NCBI GenBank assembly: GCA_964472035.1
Contig: CAYYIT010000006.1
Span: 4,377 to 68,376 of the forward strand
DNA: 64,000 bases
Reading direction: 5' to 3'
DNA from: UBA3855 sp964472035
GTDB taxonomy: Bacteria; Bacillota; Clostridia; Oscillospirales; Ruminococcaceae
Positions 34,092-43,609 of this stretch are shown here, piece by piece. The position numbers and the translations under genes were made by a program. A model generated the notes under the pieces. That model saw nothing but the letters and a program-made list of their open reading frames with translations. It was not told where the DNA came from and made no database searches. Numbering within the stretch: position 1 is the stretch's first letter; each line of letters opens with the position of its first letter.

Positions 34092-34120
34092 TTGATTTTA
34101 GGCGGTGCCTGTGGTATACT
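34092..34120 (+). promoter_or_regulatory. Promoter of the yicC-gmk-rpoZ-priA run
   Basis: TTGATT at 34092-34097, a 17-base spacer and TATACT at 34115-34120 with TG-n extension. The yicC start is about 70 bases downstream. The remaining stretch 33920-34091 holds no recognised feature. Confidence 0.8.
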
Positions 34121-34189
34121 GTATAGAAGCAGATACATTCATGCGAATTGAGATATACTGTTGATTATGAATAAAGGAGTTGAATACAA

Positions 34190-35107
34190 TTGCTGAGAAG
34201 TATGACAGGATACGGCCGTGCACAGGAACAGATCGGGAATCGTGACATTCTCGTGGAGATCCGCTCCGTGAACTCCCGCTATCTTGAACAGAATGTCCGC
34301 ATCGGACGGACATATACCTACCTCGAAGAGGATCTAAAGTCCCTGCTGAAATCCCGTGTCGCAAGAGGCAAGGTGGAAATCGGCGTTTCCATTACACTGA
34401 CGGAAGGCAAGAAGGCCGACATCCGCGTGAATGCCGATATCGTCAAGGGATATCTTGATGCCATGCAGGAGTACAACCGTGCGCTTTCCGATGACGAACA
34501 GCGCTACAAGCTCTGGGATGATAATTTCACGGAGGGCTCGTTCCGCTGGGGAACCATGCTGCACCTTCCGGATGTGTTCCGTGTTGAAAAGGCACAGGAC
34601 GATGAGGATGAGGTGCGTGCAGCGGTTCTTGGTGTTGCAGAAAAGGCCATCGCTGCCTTTATCCAGATGCGTGAGGTGGAGGGTGACAAGCTCCGCAGTG
34701 ACGTTCTGGCAAGACTGGAGACCCTCGCTTCCTGCGTTTCCATCGTGGAAAAGGAAGCTCCCAAGCTGACGGAAAAATACCGCGAGCGCCTGTACGCTAA
34801 GATCTCCGAGCTGCTTGGCAGCACTTCCATCGATGAGCAGCGCATCCTCACGGAGGCCGCGATCTTCTCCGAGAAGACTGCCGTGGATGAGGAGACCGTC
34901 CGTCTGCGCAGCCATCTTGCACAGATGGAGACGCTGCTTTCCGAAGAGGGAAGCATCGGCAGAAAGCTCGATTTCCTCGTACAGGAAATGAACCGCGAGG
35001 TCAATACCATCGGTTCCAAGGTGCAGGATGTCAACATGACCGCCATCGTTGTGGAGATGAAGTCCGAGATCGAAAAGATCCGTGAGCAGATCCAGAACAT
35101 CGAATAA
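34190..35107 (+). CDS. yicC: YicC family endoribonuclease-like protein
   Basis: 305-residue YicC/YloC-family protein; E. coli YicC is reported to be an RNase. The start MLRSMTGYGRA matches the family N-terminus and uses a TTG codon at 34190, with AGGAG 10 bases upstream; the ATG at 34202 would delete conserved residues. The C-terminal segment KLDFLVQEMNREVNTIGSK is strongly conserved. It precedes gmk and rpoZ as in other Firmicutes. Confidence 0.93.
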   Translation: MLRSMTGYGRAQEQIGNRDILVEIRSVNSRYLEQNVRIGRTYTYLEEDLKSLLKSRVARGKVEIGVSITLTEGKKADIRVNADIVKGYLDAMQEYNRALSDDEQRYKLWDDNFTEGSFRWGTMLHLPDVFRVEKAQDDEDEVRAAVLGVAEKAIAAFIQMREVEGDKLRSDVLARLETLASCVSIVEKEAPKLTEKYRERLYAKISELLGSTSIDEQRILTEAAIFSEKTAVDEETVRLRSHLAQMETLLSEEGSIGRKLDFLVQEMNREVNTIGSKVQDVNMTAIVVEMKSEIEKIREQIQNIE

Positions 35108-35121
35108 GGAGGAGAGATCAC

Positions 35122-35694
35122 ATGAACCGTGGAAAGCTGTTTATCGTATCCGCTCCGTCCGGATGCGGCAAGGGAACCATTCTCGGAGAGATCCTGAAGG
35201 ATCCTAAGTTCTACTATTCCGTTTCTGCAACCACCCGTGCGCCCCGTGAGGGCGAGGTGGACGGTGTGCATTATCGTTTCCTGCAGAGGGATGCGTTCGA
35301 AGCACTGATCGCAGAAAATGCCTTTCTGGAACACGCAGAGTACTGCGAGAATTATTACGGCACGCTGATCGCCCCCATTGAGGAAAACCTTTCGCAGGGC
35401 AGACATGTCATCCTCGAGATCGAGGTGCAGGGCGCCATGCAGGTAAAGGCGCTGCGTCCCGATGCGGTATTCCTGTTCATCGCACCGCCGAGCGTTGAAA
35501 CGCTTCGTGAGCGTCTGCGCGGCCGCGGTACGGAAACGGAGGAAGTGATCGCCAAGCGCGTTGCGCAGGCTGAGGCAGAGCTTGGTTTTGCATCGCAGTA
35601 CCACTATACAGTGGTCAATGACGATCTTGCCGAAGCGATTGCCGACTTCAAGGCGATCGTCCGCGCAGAAGAATGTAAGAATGAAACAAACTGA
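35122..35694 (+). CDS. gmk: Guanylate kinase
   Basis: 190-residue GMP kinase (GMP + ATP to GDP + ADP), needed for GTP and (p)ppGpp pools. The P-loop is SAPSGCGKGT, the GMP-binding segment is TTRAPREGEVDGVHYRF, and the lid arginines are in RLRGRGTETEEVIAKR. Start at 35122 follows AAGGAGGAGA. Operon with yicC and rpoZ. Confidence 0.97.
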   Translation: MNRGKLFIVSAPSGCGKGTILGEILKDPKFYYSVSATTRAPREGEVDGVHYRFLQRDAFEALIAENAFLEHAEYCENYYGTLIAPIEENLSQGRHVILEIEVQGAMQVKALRPDAVFLFIAPPSVETLRERLRGRGTETEEVIAKRVAQAEAELGFASQYHYTVVNDDLAEAIADFKAIVRAEECKNETN

Positions 35695-35721
35695 TTGATT
35701 TTTAGATGAGGTGTAAATACA

Positions 35722-35940
35722 ATGCTGAGACCCGCAATGACACAGATGATTACTAAAAAGGAAAGCTGCTATTCTCTCGTAATTGGCGTTGCCAAGAGAG
35801 CAAGAGAGATCGCAGATGAACTCTATGAGAACAACCAGACACTGGAAGAAAAGCCGGTAAAGACCGCAGTCGATGAATTCGCAAGAGGCGATTACAAGAT
35901 CATCGAAGCCACCAGTGAAGAAAAGCCTGCACAGAACTGA
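35722..35940 (+). CDS. rpoZ: RNA polymerase omega subunit
   Basis: 72-residue omega subunit that wraps the beta-prime C-terminus. The segment YSLVIGVAKRAREIADEL contains the conserved Ala-Lys-Arg-Ala-Arg core. Identity is further supported by the gmk-rpoZ-priA order common in Firmicutes. Start follows GATGAGGTG. Confidence 0.95.
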   Translation: MLRPAMTQMITKKESCYSLVIGVAKRAREIADELYENNQTLEEKPVKTAVDEFARGDYKIIEATSEEKPAQN

Positions 35941-35942
35941 TC

Positions 35943-38402
35943 GTGAACGGCGGAAGATATGTCGCAGCCGTTGCCGTTCAAGCGGCAGCGTGGGGATTTG
36001 ACAGACCATTCAGCTATATTCTGCCGGATGGACTGTACCGCCGCCGTCTGGAGGGCTGCCGCGTAGTGGTTCCGTTCGGTAAGGGCAACCGCAAGCGTGT
36101 CGGACTGATCCTGTCCGTTTCTGAAGCGGACAGCGAAGAATGCAAGGGACTCAAGGAGATCCTGTCGCTTGCGGATGAAGAGCCGGTCCTGAATGAAGAG
36201 CAGCTGCTCCTCATGTACTGGCTCAAGGAGAATACCTTCTGCACCTATTACGATGCGATCCGCACCCTGCTTCCCTCGGCGCTGCAGCTTCGTGTGCAGG
36301 AGCATTACATGCTCGTTCCCGATGCGGATACCTCCGGCCTGACGGATGAACAGAAGCGCCTTGTGCAGTATCTGCACCATGCCAAAAACCAGAAGGAATT
36401 CGACGCGCTGCTGGATGTCGAAAGCACTCCGCAGAAGAAAAAGGCAGTGGAAGCACTCCTCTCTGCTGGTATCATCGCAGAAGCCGCCGATGCGCGAACC
36501 CGAATGAAGGCGAAAACCGTTCATATGGTGCGCCTGTCCGATCAGTATACGACCCGCGAATTCCGCGGATCCGTTACGGTCAAGCAGAAGAGAGTCATCA
36601 ATACGCTGCAGGAATTCGAATCCCTTGAAGAAAAGGAACTCTGCTATCTCTGCGGTGTCACTGCCGTTGTGGTGCAGAATCTTGCAAAGAATGGCATCGT
36701 CGACCGCTACGAGATGGAAGTACTTCCGGAAGAGACATTGCCCCGGCCGCAGGACGGTCCGGCAGTCACCCTGTCGCCCCAGCAGCAGGGGGTGTTCGAC
36801 CGCGTCGCCCCCCATCTTGCTACGGATGAGGCAAAATGCTTCCTGCTCCACGGCGTTACCGGCAGCGGCAAGACCTCCGTGTTTGAAGCGCTGATCGAAC
36901 GGACGCTGTCCCTTGGAAAATCCGTCCTGATGCTCCTGCCGGAGATCTCCCTGACACCGCAGACAGTGAAGCGTTTTACCGCACGATTCGGAAACCGGAT
37001 CGCGGTGATGCACAGCAGCCTGTCCCTCGGTGAACGCAAGCGTTCTTACGAGCGTGTGCGCAGCGGCAGCGCCGATCTGGTCATTGGTACCAGAAGTGCG
37101 GTGTTCGCACCGCTGCGGAACCTCGGTCTCATCATCATGGATGAGGAGGGAGAGCGTTCCTATAAATCCGATGCTGCACCGCGGTTCGATACCATCCAGA
37201 TCGCCCGGCAGCGCTGCCGTTTCCACGGCGCAGTACTGCTTCCGGCATCTGCAACGCCGACTCTGGAGAGCTACTACTACGCACGCAAGGGCGTCTATGA
37301 GCTGCTAGAAATGAAGGAGCGTTACGGCAGCATGCCCCTTCCCGAAGTGGAAGTCGTGGACATGAACGAGGAGCGCATGAACGGGAACGATACCGAATTC
37401 AGCACCACTCTCCTCGATGCGCTGAAGGAGAACCTCGACAATGGTGAGCAAAGCATTCTGCTGCTCAACCGCAGAGGATACCATACCATCATCAGCTGCT
37501 GTGCCTGCAACCAGCCCGTCTATTGTCCGAACTGTTCCATTCCGATGACGTACCACAAAACGGATCAGAACCTGCACTGCCATTACTGCGGCTCCGTGCA
37601 GAGAATGCCGCAGGTATGTCAGAAATGCGGAGGCGAGCATCTCCGGAAAATGGGCTTCGGCACCCAGCGGCTTGAGGATGAGCTGGCGATGCGCTTTCCG
37701 GATGCGAGGATCCTGCGGATGGACGCGGATACGACCGGTTCGCGTTTTGCATACGAAAAGAGCTTTGAAGAATTCAAAAACGGAAACTACGATATCATGC
37801 TCGGCACCCAGATGATCGGCAAGGGACTGGATTTCCCGAATGTCACGCTTGTCGGCGTGCTCTCTGTCGATAAAGCACTGTTTTCCGGAGATTTCCGCAG
37901 CTACGAGCGGACCTTCGGACTGATCACACAGGTGGTCGGAAGAGGCGGCCGCGGCGGAAAAGCCGGACGTGCCATCCTGCAGACCTTCCTGCCGGATCAC
38001 TATGTGCTGCGCCTTGCCGCACAGCAGGATTACGAGGGCTTCTACCATGAAGAGATGACGATCCGCAAGCAGCTGCTGTTCCCGCCGTTCTGCGATATCT
38101 GCGTGGTGGGTGTGTCCGGTGACAAGGAACTGGATGTGATGCGTGCTGCCGAACGATTTGTTGTCTGTATGCAGGAGGAGCTTGCCGTGCAGAAGCAGAA
38201 GCTGCCGCTGCGTGTGCTGGGTCCGGTTCCGTGCGTCTATGGAAAGATCAACGGAAAATACCGTTACCGTATTATTGTAAAATGTAAAAACACCAAGGAA
38301 TTCCGCAGATTTATGTGGGATACCCTGAAGCATGCCGGAAGCCTGAAGGAAATGGCAAAGGTTCATGTCTATGCGGATATGAACGGCAGTACCGGCATAT
38401 AA
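35943..38402 (+). CDS. priA: Primosomal protein N' (PriA) with variant helicase motifs
   Basis: 819-residue replication-restart protein. It has an N-terminal DNA-binding domain (1-110), a winged helix, Walker A GVTGSGKTS, cysteine pairs binding zinc (CCACNQPVYCPNC and CHYCGSVQRMPQVCQKC), and the helicase C-lobe GTQMIGKGLDFPNVTLVGVL. Two helicase motifs differ from the usual form: DEEH is DEEG (400-403), and motif VI reads QVVGRGGR instead of QVxGRAGR (663-670). The GTG start at 35943 lies two bases after rpoZ. Reduced unwinding activity is a possibility only. Confidence 0.94.
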   Translation: MNGGRYVAAVAVQAAAWGFDRPFSYILPDGLYRRRLEGCRVVVPFGKGNRKRVGLILSVSEADSEECKGLKEILSLADEEPVLNEEQLLLMYWLKENTFCTYYDAIRTLLPSALQLRVQEHYMLVPDADTSGLTDEQKRLVQYLHHAKNQKEFDALLDVESTPQKKKAVEALLSAGIIAEAADARTRMKAKTVHMVRLSDQYTTREFRGSVTVKQKRVINTLQEFESLEEKELCYLCGVTAVVVQNLAKNGIVDRYEMEVLPEETLPRPQDGPAVTLSPQQQGVFDRVAPHLATDEAKCFLLHGVTGSGKTSVFEALIERTLSLGKSVLMLLPEISLTPQTVKRFTARFGNRIAVMHSSLSLGERKRSYERVRSGSADLVIGTRSAVFAPLRNLGLIIMDEEGERSYKSDAAPRFDTIQIARQRCRFHGAVLLPASATPTLESYYYARKGVYELLEMKERYGSMPLPEVEVVDMNEERMNGNDTEFSTTLLDALKENLDNGEQSILLLNRRGYHTIISCCACNQPVYCPNCSIPMTYHKTDQNLHCHYCGSVQRMPQVCQKCGGEHLRKMGFGTQRLEDELAMRFPDARILRMDADTTGSRFAYEKSFEEFKNGNYDIMLGTQMIGKGLDFPNVTLVGVLSVDKALFSGDFRSYERTFGLITQVVGRGGRGGKAGRAILQTFLPDHYVLRLAAQQDYEGFYHEEMTIRKQLLFPPFCDICVVGVSGDKELDVMRAAERFVVCMQEELAVQKQKLPLRVLGPVPCVYGKINGKYRYRIIVKCKNTKEFRRFMWDTLKHAGSLKEMAKVHVYADMNGSTGI

Positions 38403-38417
38403 TTGGGAGGAAATACA

Positions 38418-38882
38418 ATGGCTATCAGAAAAATTGTGACAAAGGACAATCCGATTCTCCACGCTGTCTGCCGTCCGGTGGAACAGTTCGATGAGAAGCT
38501 TGCACAGCTGCTTGATGATATGCAGGAGACGCTTGACAAGGCACAGGGCCTCGGTCTTGCGGCACCCCAGGTAGGCATCCGCAGACGTGCTGCGATCGTT
38601 CTGACAGAAGAGGATGGTCTGCTGGAGCTGATCAATCCCGAGATCCTCAAGTCCAGCGGTAAGCAGCGTGATGTGGAGGGCTGCCTGTCCTGTCCGGATC
38701 AGTGGGGATATGTTGTCCGCCCGAACAAGTGCAGGGTGCGCGCACAGGACCGCAACGGCGAGTTCTTCGAAGTGAGTCTTACCGGTCTCGATGCACGCTG
38801 CGCCTGCCATGAGATCGACCATCTCGATGGTCATCTGTTCCTTGAGAAGGTGGACGAATTTGTAGCTCCCGAGGAGGAATAA
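38418..38882 (+). CDS. def: Peptide deformylase
   Basis: 154-residue metalloenzyme removing the formyl group from new proteins. Motif 1 GLGLAAPQVG, motif 2 EGCLS (metal Cys) and motif 3 HEIDHLDG (metal histidines) are intact. ATG at 38418 follows GGGAGG. Directly upstream of fmt, so formylation and deformylation of initiator Met are encoded together. Confidence 0.97.
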   Translation: MAIRKIVTKDNPILHAVCRPVEQFDEKLAQLLDDMQETLDKAQGLGLAAPQVGIRRRAAIVLTEEDGLLELINPEILKSSGKQRDVEGCLSCPDQWGYVVRPNKCRVRAQDRNGEFFEVSLTGLDARCACHEIDHLDGHLFLEKVDEFVAPEEE

Positions 38883-38883
38883 G

Positions 38884-39819
38884 ATGAAAGACCTGAAAAT
38901 CGTATTCATGGGTACACCGGACTTTGCGGTACCGTCCCTCTGTGCGCTGGTCGAAAGCGGCGCGGAGGTCGCAGCGGTATTCACACAGCCCGATAAGCCC
39001 AATGGAAGAAAGTACAAGCTCGTGCCTTCTCCTGTCAAGAAAAAGGCGCTGGAATTTGCAATTCCCGTGTACCAGCCCAACTCCCTGCGCAAAGCGCCCG
39101 ATGCCGATGAGGCAATGGCAGTGCTGCGCAGTATTGCTCCGGACTTTATCATTGTTGCCGCATACGGCCAGATCCTTCCGAAGGAAGTGCTGGAGCTTCC
39201 GAAATACGGCTGCATCAACGTCCACGCATCGCTCCTTCCGAAGTACCGCGGTGCGGCACCCATCCACCATTGTATTCTCAATGGTGAGAAGGAAACGGGC
39301 GTGACCATCATGCAGATGGCGGAGGGCCTCGATACCGGTGATATGCTTTCCAAGGGCAGTCTCCCGATCGGTGAGGAGGAGACCACCGCCGAGCTGCATG
39401 ACCGCCTCGCGGAACTCGGTGCCAAGCTCCTGCTTGAGACGATCCCGGGAATGGTCGACGGCACCATTGTACCGGAGCCGCAGGACGACAGCCTTTCCTG
39501 CTACGCGTCCATGATCCGTAAAGACATGTCCGCACTCGATTTTGCAAAGCCCGCATTGACGCTCCACAGAACGATCTGTGCGCTGACCGGCTTTACACAG
39601 ATGGAGGGAAAACGTTTCAAGGTCTTCCGCAGCAAGGTCGTTTCCGGTACGGGCAATGCACCCTGCGGTACCGTGACCGATCCCGAACAGTTCATCGTAC
39701 AGTGCGGTGAGGGGACATTATTGCAGCTGACAGAAGTACAGATCGAAGGCGGAAAACGCCTGAATGCCACCGATTTCATCCGCGGCAAGAAGCTGACAAA
39801 GGGTCAGCAGCTCGGCTGA
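38884..39819 (+). CDS. fmt: Methionyl-tRNA formyltransferase
   Basis: 311-residue enzyme transferring the formyl group from 10-formyl-THF to Met-tRNA-fMet. The N-terminal FMGTPDFAVP, the catalytic region NVHASLLPKYRGAAPIH and a C-terminal OB-type domain (about 205-311) are present. One base separates it from def. Confidence 0.97.
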   Translation: MKDLKIVFMGTPDFAVPSLCALVESGAEVAAVFTQPDKPNGRKYKLVPSPVKKKALEFAIPVYQPNSLRKAPDADEAMAVLRSIAPDFIIVAAYGQILPKEVLELPKYGCINVHASLLPKYRGAAPIHHCILNGEKETGVTIMQMAEGLDTGDMLSKGSLPIGEEETTAELHDRLAELGAKLLLETIPGMVDGTIVPEPQDDSLSCYASMIRKDMSALDFAKPALTLHRTICALTGFTQMEGKRFKVFRSKVVSGTGNAPCGTVTDPEQFIVQCGEGTLLQLTEVQIEGGKRLNATDFIRGKKLTKGQQLG

Positions 39820-39837
39820 TAGGAAAGGAAGATAATT

Positions 39838-40515
39838 ATGGAACTTATTCTGATCATTCTGCCCGTGATCCTTTGCATCGCGGCATCCGTCAATGTCAAT
39901 TCCACCTATAGCAAATACAGCAAGATGCGCAACACCAGAGGCCTGACCGGCGAGCAGGTCGCAAGACAGATCCTCGATTCCAACGGTCTGTTCTATGTCA
40001 GAGTGGAGCATGTCCACGGCAAGCTCTCCGATCATTTTGATCCCCGTTCCAATGTCGTGCGTCTGTCCGACAGCGTGTTTGCAGAGACCTCCGTTGCAGC
40101 GCTCGGTGTTGCGGCACATGAGTGCGGCCATGCCATCCAGCATGCGCAGGAGTACGGCCCCGTCAAGATGCGTACCGCACTGGTGCCGTTCACCAATCTC
40201 TGCTCCCATGCATGGTATATCGTGTTCATGCTCGGTCTGTTTTTTGCAGAGACCGCACTCGGCAACAGCCTGATCTGGATCGGCGTCCTCCTCTTTGCCA
40301 TGGTGGCTGTGTTCCAGCTGGTAACGCTCCCCGTTGAGTTCGACGCCAGCAACCGTGCGATGAAGATCCTTGAGGGTGACGGCTTCCTCTATGGCGACGA
40401 AGTCTCCGCAGCATCCAAGGTGCTCAAGGCAGCGGCACTGACCTATGTGGCATCCCTGCTCAACTCCCTGATGCAGCTGCTCCGTCTGCTCATGATCGCC
40501 AACAGAAAAAGATAA
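39838..40515 (+). CDS. YugP-type membrane zinc metallopeptidase
   Basis: 225-residue membrane protein with an N-terminal hydrophobic segment, HECGH zinc motif (VAAHECGHAIQHA, about residue 97) and two or three further membrane segments (FTNLCSHAWYIVFMLGLFF and beyond). The conserved FDASNRAMKIL segment supplies a third zinc ligand region. Substrate unknown. It lies between fmt and rsmB, a common position in Clostridia. Stop overlaps rsmB start (TAATG). Confidence 0.9.
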   Translation: MELILIILPVILCIAASVNVNSTYSKYSKMRNTRGLTGEQVARQILDSNGLFYVRVEHVHGKLSDHFDPRSNVVRLSDSVFAETSVAALGVAAHECGHAIQHAQEYGPVKMRTALVPFTNLCSHAWYIVFMLGLFFAETALGNSLIWIGVLLFAMVAVFQLVTLPVEFDASNRAMKILEGDGFLYGDEVSAASKVLKAAALTYVASLLNSLMQLLRLLMIANRKR

Positions 40516-41807
40516 TGGAAAATGCAAGACATCTTGCCGTACAGCTTTTGATGCGTACCGAGAAGCAGGGGAGCTACTCCAATCTGCTGCTCGATCAGGC
40601 GCTGTCAGCCTCTGAACTGTCCGCTCAGGACAAGAAGCTGTGCGCAATGCTCTATTACGGAGTGATCGAACGGCGTCTGACGCTGCATCATATCCTGCGC
40701 GGCTACAGCAAAAAAGCACCGGAGAAACTCGATGCCGATATCCGCAATATTCTGTACCTCGGGCTCTACCAACTTGCGTTCTGTGAGAAGATACCGGACA
40801 GAGCCGCAGTGAATGAGTCGGTCCTGCTTGCCAGACAATTCCGCAAGGCAAGTGCCTCCGGTTTTGTCAACGCAGTGCTTCGCAGCTTCCTGCGGGACGG
40901 CAAGGAGATCCGGATCCCGACACAGAAATGGCAGGCAAAGGAAGTGCAGTATTCCGCACCGTCCGCACTGATCCGGAAGATCGCATCCGAACAGGGTGAG
41001 GCATTTGCCGATCAGTTCTTTGCGGACAGCCTGGATCCGCCCCCGACGACGATCCGTCTGAACCCTTTGAAGGGAACAGCGGCGGCGCTTGCAGATGCAG
41101 GGCTTTCTCCCGAAGCGTTTTCCAGACTGCCGGATGCTTACACCATTACCTGCTCCGACGTCAGAAAGAATCCCGCATTTCAGAGCGGTATGTTCCATGT
41201 GCAGGATCTTGCCTCACAGCTCTGCTGTGCAATACTGGATCCGCAGCCCGGAGAGACCGTAATGGATCTCTGCGCGGCCCCCGGAGGCAAGACCTTCACG
41301 ATCGCACAGCGTATGCAGAATACCGGATCGGTGCTTGCATTCGATCTGCATGAGCATCGTGTGAAACTGATCCGAGACGGCGCCGAACGGCTCGGCCTGA
41401 CCTGTGTTACCGCTTCGGTTGGTGATGCGTCGGTGTTCGATCCGGCTCTCCCACCGGCCGACAGAATTCTCTGTGATGTGCCGTGTTCCGGTTATGGCGT
41501 GATCCGCCGTAAGCCGGAGATCAAATATAAGCCGCTGGAAGAGTCAGCAGAGCTGCCCGATCTGCAATATGCGATCCTTGAGAACGCTGCGCGTTACCTC
41601 AAGACGGGCGGAACGCTCGTGTACTCGACCTGTACGATCCTGAACCGCGAGAACCGTGATGTGGTGCAGCGTTTCCTGCAGTCGCATGAGGAATTTGTGC
41701 TCGTTCCGCTGACGGAATTCGGATTCAGCGAGGGCATGGCGACCTTCTCGGCAGCCTATGATAACTGCGACGGATTTTTTGCCGCAAAGCTTACAAAAAC
41801 GAGGTGA
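40515..41807 (+). CDS. rsmB: 16S rRNA m5C967 methyltransferase RsmB
   Basis: 430-residue SAM-dependent RNA cytosine-C5 methyltransferase. Residues 1-135 form a NusB-like RNA-binding domain; the Rossmann domain has MDLCAAPGGKTF (SAM), DVPCSGYGVIRRKPEIKY (catalytic-release Cys) and YSTCTI (nucleophile Cys). Starts by overlap with the metallopeptidase stop. Followed by rlmN after four bases. Confidence 0.96.
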   Translation: MENARHLAVQLLMRTEKQGSYSNLLLDQALSASELSAQDKKLCAMLYYGVIERRLTLHHILRGYSKKAPEKLDADIRNILYLGLYQLAFCEKIPDRAAVNESVLLARQFRKASASGFVNAVLRSFLRDGKEIRIPTQKWQAKEVQYSAPSALIRKIASEQGEAFADQFFADSLDPPPTTIRLNPLKGTAAALADAGLSPEAFSRLPDAYTITCSDVRKNPAFQSGMFHVQDLASQLCCAILDPQPGETVMDLCAAPGGKTFTIAQRMQNTGSVLAFDLHEHRVKLIRDGAERLGLTCVTASVGDASVFDPALPPADRILCDVPCSGYGVIRRKPEIKYKPLEESAELPDLQYAILENAARYLKTGGTLVYSTCTILNRENRDVVQRFLQSHEEFVLVPLTEFGFSEGMATFSAAYDNCDGFFAAKLTKTR

Positions 41808-41811
41808 CCGC

Positions 41812-42843
41812 ATGATGCAGAAAGAGATCCTGTCCCTCAATCGGGACGAGCTTGAGCAGGCACTCACTGCCATGGGGGAACCAAAATTCCGTGCCGGCCA
41901 GATCTACCGCTGGCTGCATGATAAAAAAGTGACCGATTTTTCGCAGATGCTCGATCTGCCGCAGTCACTTCGCACAAAATTATCTGTTGAATTTTGTCTA
42001 AAAAATCTATTTGTTGCAAGAAAGCTTGAATCTTGTATGGACGATACGGTAAAATACTTATATAGACTGCCTGACGGGCAGCATGTCGAGACCGTATTGA
42101 TGTCCTACCAGCATGGATGGCGGCTTTGCATTTCCACGCAGGTGGGATGTAAAATGGGCTGTCAGTTCTGTGCATCGACCATTGCCGGATACGTCCGGAA
42201 CCTTTCACCTGCGGAGATGCTTCTGCAGATCGATGAAACGGAACGCGATGCCGGAGTCGTGATCTCGGGTGTCGTGCTGATGGGAATCGGCGAGCCGCTG
42301 GACAATTATGAGAACGTCATGCGTTTTCTGGAGCTTCTGTCCGACGGCAAGGGCCGGAATATGAGCCTGCGCCATGTGACGCTTTCCACATGCGGTATCG
42401 TTCCGAAGATCCGCGCGCTTGCTGACAGCGTCAGCGGCCTGACACTGGCAGTCTCACTGCACAATCCGACCGATGCCGGACGCAATGCGATCATGCCCGT
42501 GAACAGACGCTATCCGCTGCAGGAGTTGATGGAGGCGTGCAGGTACTATTTTGAAAAAACAGGCCGGCGTGTCACCTACGAATACGCCGTCATGCAGGAT
42601 GAAAACGACACGGAGGCGGATGCCAGAGCGCTTGCCCGGCTCCTCAAGGGACAGAATGCGCATGTCAATCTGATCCCCGTCAATGCCGTGAAGGAGCGCA
42701 GCTACCATGCAACACGCAGGGCAGCGCAGGCATTCCTGCAAAAACTTGAACGCTGCGGCGTACATGCCACAGTGCGAAGGACGCTCGGCAGCGATATCGA
42801 AGCTGCCTGCGGACAACTCCGCCACGAAGCGGATACACAGTAA
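41812..42843 (+). CDS. rlmN: Dual-specificity RNA m2A methyltransferase RlmN
   Basis: 343-residue radical-SAM enzyme methylating C2 of A2503 in 23S rRNA and A37 in some tRNAs. The cluster motif CKMGCQFC, the GMGEPL-like LMGIGEPLDNYENV and a C-terminal Cys region (RRTLGSDIEAACGQL) fit. Two adjacent ATGs (41812, 41815) are possible; AGGTG lies 5 or 8 bases upstream. A distinct AT-rich patch lies at 41974-42068, unlike the rest of the gene. Confidence 0.96.
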   Translation: MMQKEILSLNRDELEQALTAMGEPKFRAGQIYRWLHDKKVTDFSQMLDLPQSLRTKLSVEFCLKNLFVARKLESCMDDTVKYLYRLPDGQHVETVLMSYQHGWRLCISTQVGCKMGCQFCASTIAGYVRNLSPAEMLLQIDETERDAGVVISGVVLMGIGEPLDNYENVMRFLELLSDGKGRNMSLRHVTLSTCGIVPKIRALADSVSGLTLAVSLHNPTDAGRNAIMPVNRRYPLQELMEACRYYFEKTGRRVTYEYAVMQDENDTEADARALARLLKGQNAHVNLIPVNAVKERSYHATRRAAQAFLQKLERCGVHATVRRTLGSDIEAACGQLRHEADTQ

Positions 42844-42866
42844 ATGACAGAAAGTGGGGTGAGGAT

Positions 42867-43592
42867 ATGCGATGTGCAACAGCCACCAATATCGGCCTGA
42901 TCCGTGATGAGAATCAGGATGAGGTCATGGCTAAGGAATACGATCATTACATTCTGGCAGCCGTTTGTGACGGCATGGGCGGTGAACGCTCCGGTAGTCA
43001 GGCAAGTGAAATTGCTGTGCGGGAATTGTTCGACCATTTTTCTGCCGGCTATCATGCCGGTATGGATGCGGATGAGATCCGGATCCTGCTGCTTTCGTCC
43101 ATATCCGCCGCCAATTCTGTGATCTATACCACGGCCAGAATGGACTATCGCAGCTACGGCATGGGTACGACCTGTGTTGCGGCGTTCATAGAGCCTGGCT
43201 ACATTACCATCGCCAATGTCGGTGACAGCAGAGCCTACCTGATCGAGCATGGCACCATGCGCCAGATCACGGAGGATCACACAGTGGTCAATATGCTGTA
43301 CCAGCAGGGTAAGATCCGGAAGGATCAGATGCGTCAGCATCCCCAGAGGAATATGCTGACCAAGGCAGTCGGTGTAGAAAGGGTCATCCGCCCGGACTAC
43401 TTCCGCATTCCACATGAGGAGGAGTTTCTGCTGCTGTTATGCTCGGACGGATTGTCCAGCTATTGTGAGGAGCAGGAAATTCTGAATATATTAAACCAGT
43501 GTCCGTTTGCAGAAGCGCCGCAGGCGCTGATTGACCTTGCCCTCAGTAAGGGCGGCAGGGACAATATTTCACTTGCACTCGTGACAAAATAA
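42867..43592 (+). CDS. prpC: PP2C-type Ser/Thr protein phosphatase
   Basis: 241-residue metal-dependent phosphatase reversing phosphorylation by the adjacent PASTA kinase. Metal-binding residues are in RDENQDE, VCDGMGGE, GDSRAY and GGRDNIS. It has no membrane segment, as usual. Start at 42867 with a GGGGTGAGG ribosome site. Pairing with prkC is conserved across Firmicutes. Confidence 0.95.
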   Translation: MRCATATNIGLIRDENQDEVMAKEYDHYILAAVCDGMGGERSGSQASEIAVRELFDHFSAGYHAGMDADEIRILLLSSISAANSVIYTTARMDYRSYGMGTTCVAAFIEPGYITIANVGDSRAYLIEHGTMRQITEDHTVVNMLYQQGKIRKDQMRQHPQRNMLTKAVGVERVIRPDYFRIPHEEEFLLLLCSDGLSSYCEEQEILNILNQCPFAEAPQALIDLALSKGGRDNISLALVTK

Positions 43593-43609
43593 TAAGTATG
43601 GAGGGTATG

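Noticed and set aside
37305..39467. 720-codon open frame on the minus strand opposite priA, def and fmt
   Set aside because: It spans three well-supported plus-strand genes and has no family features.
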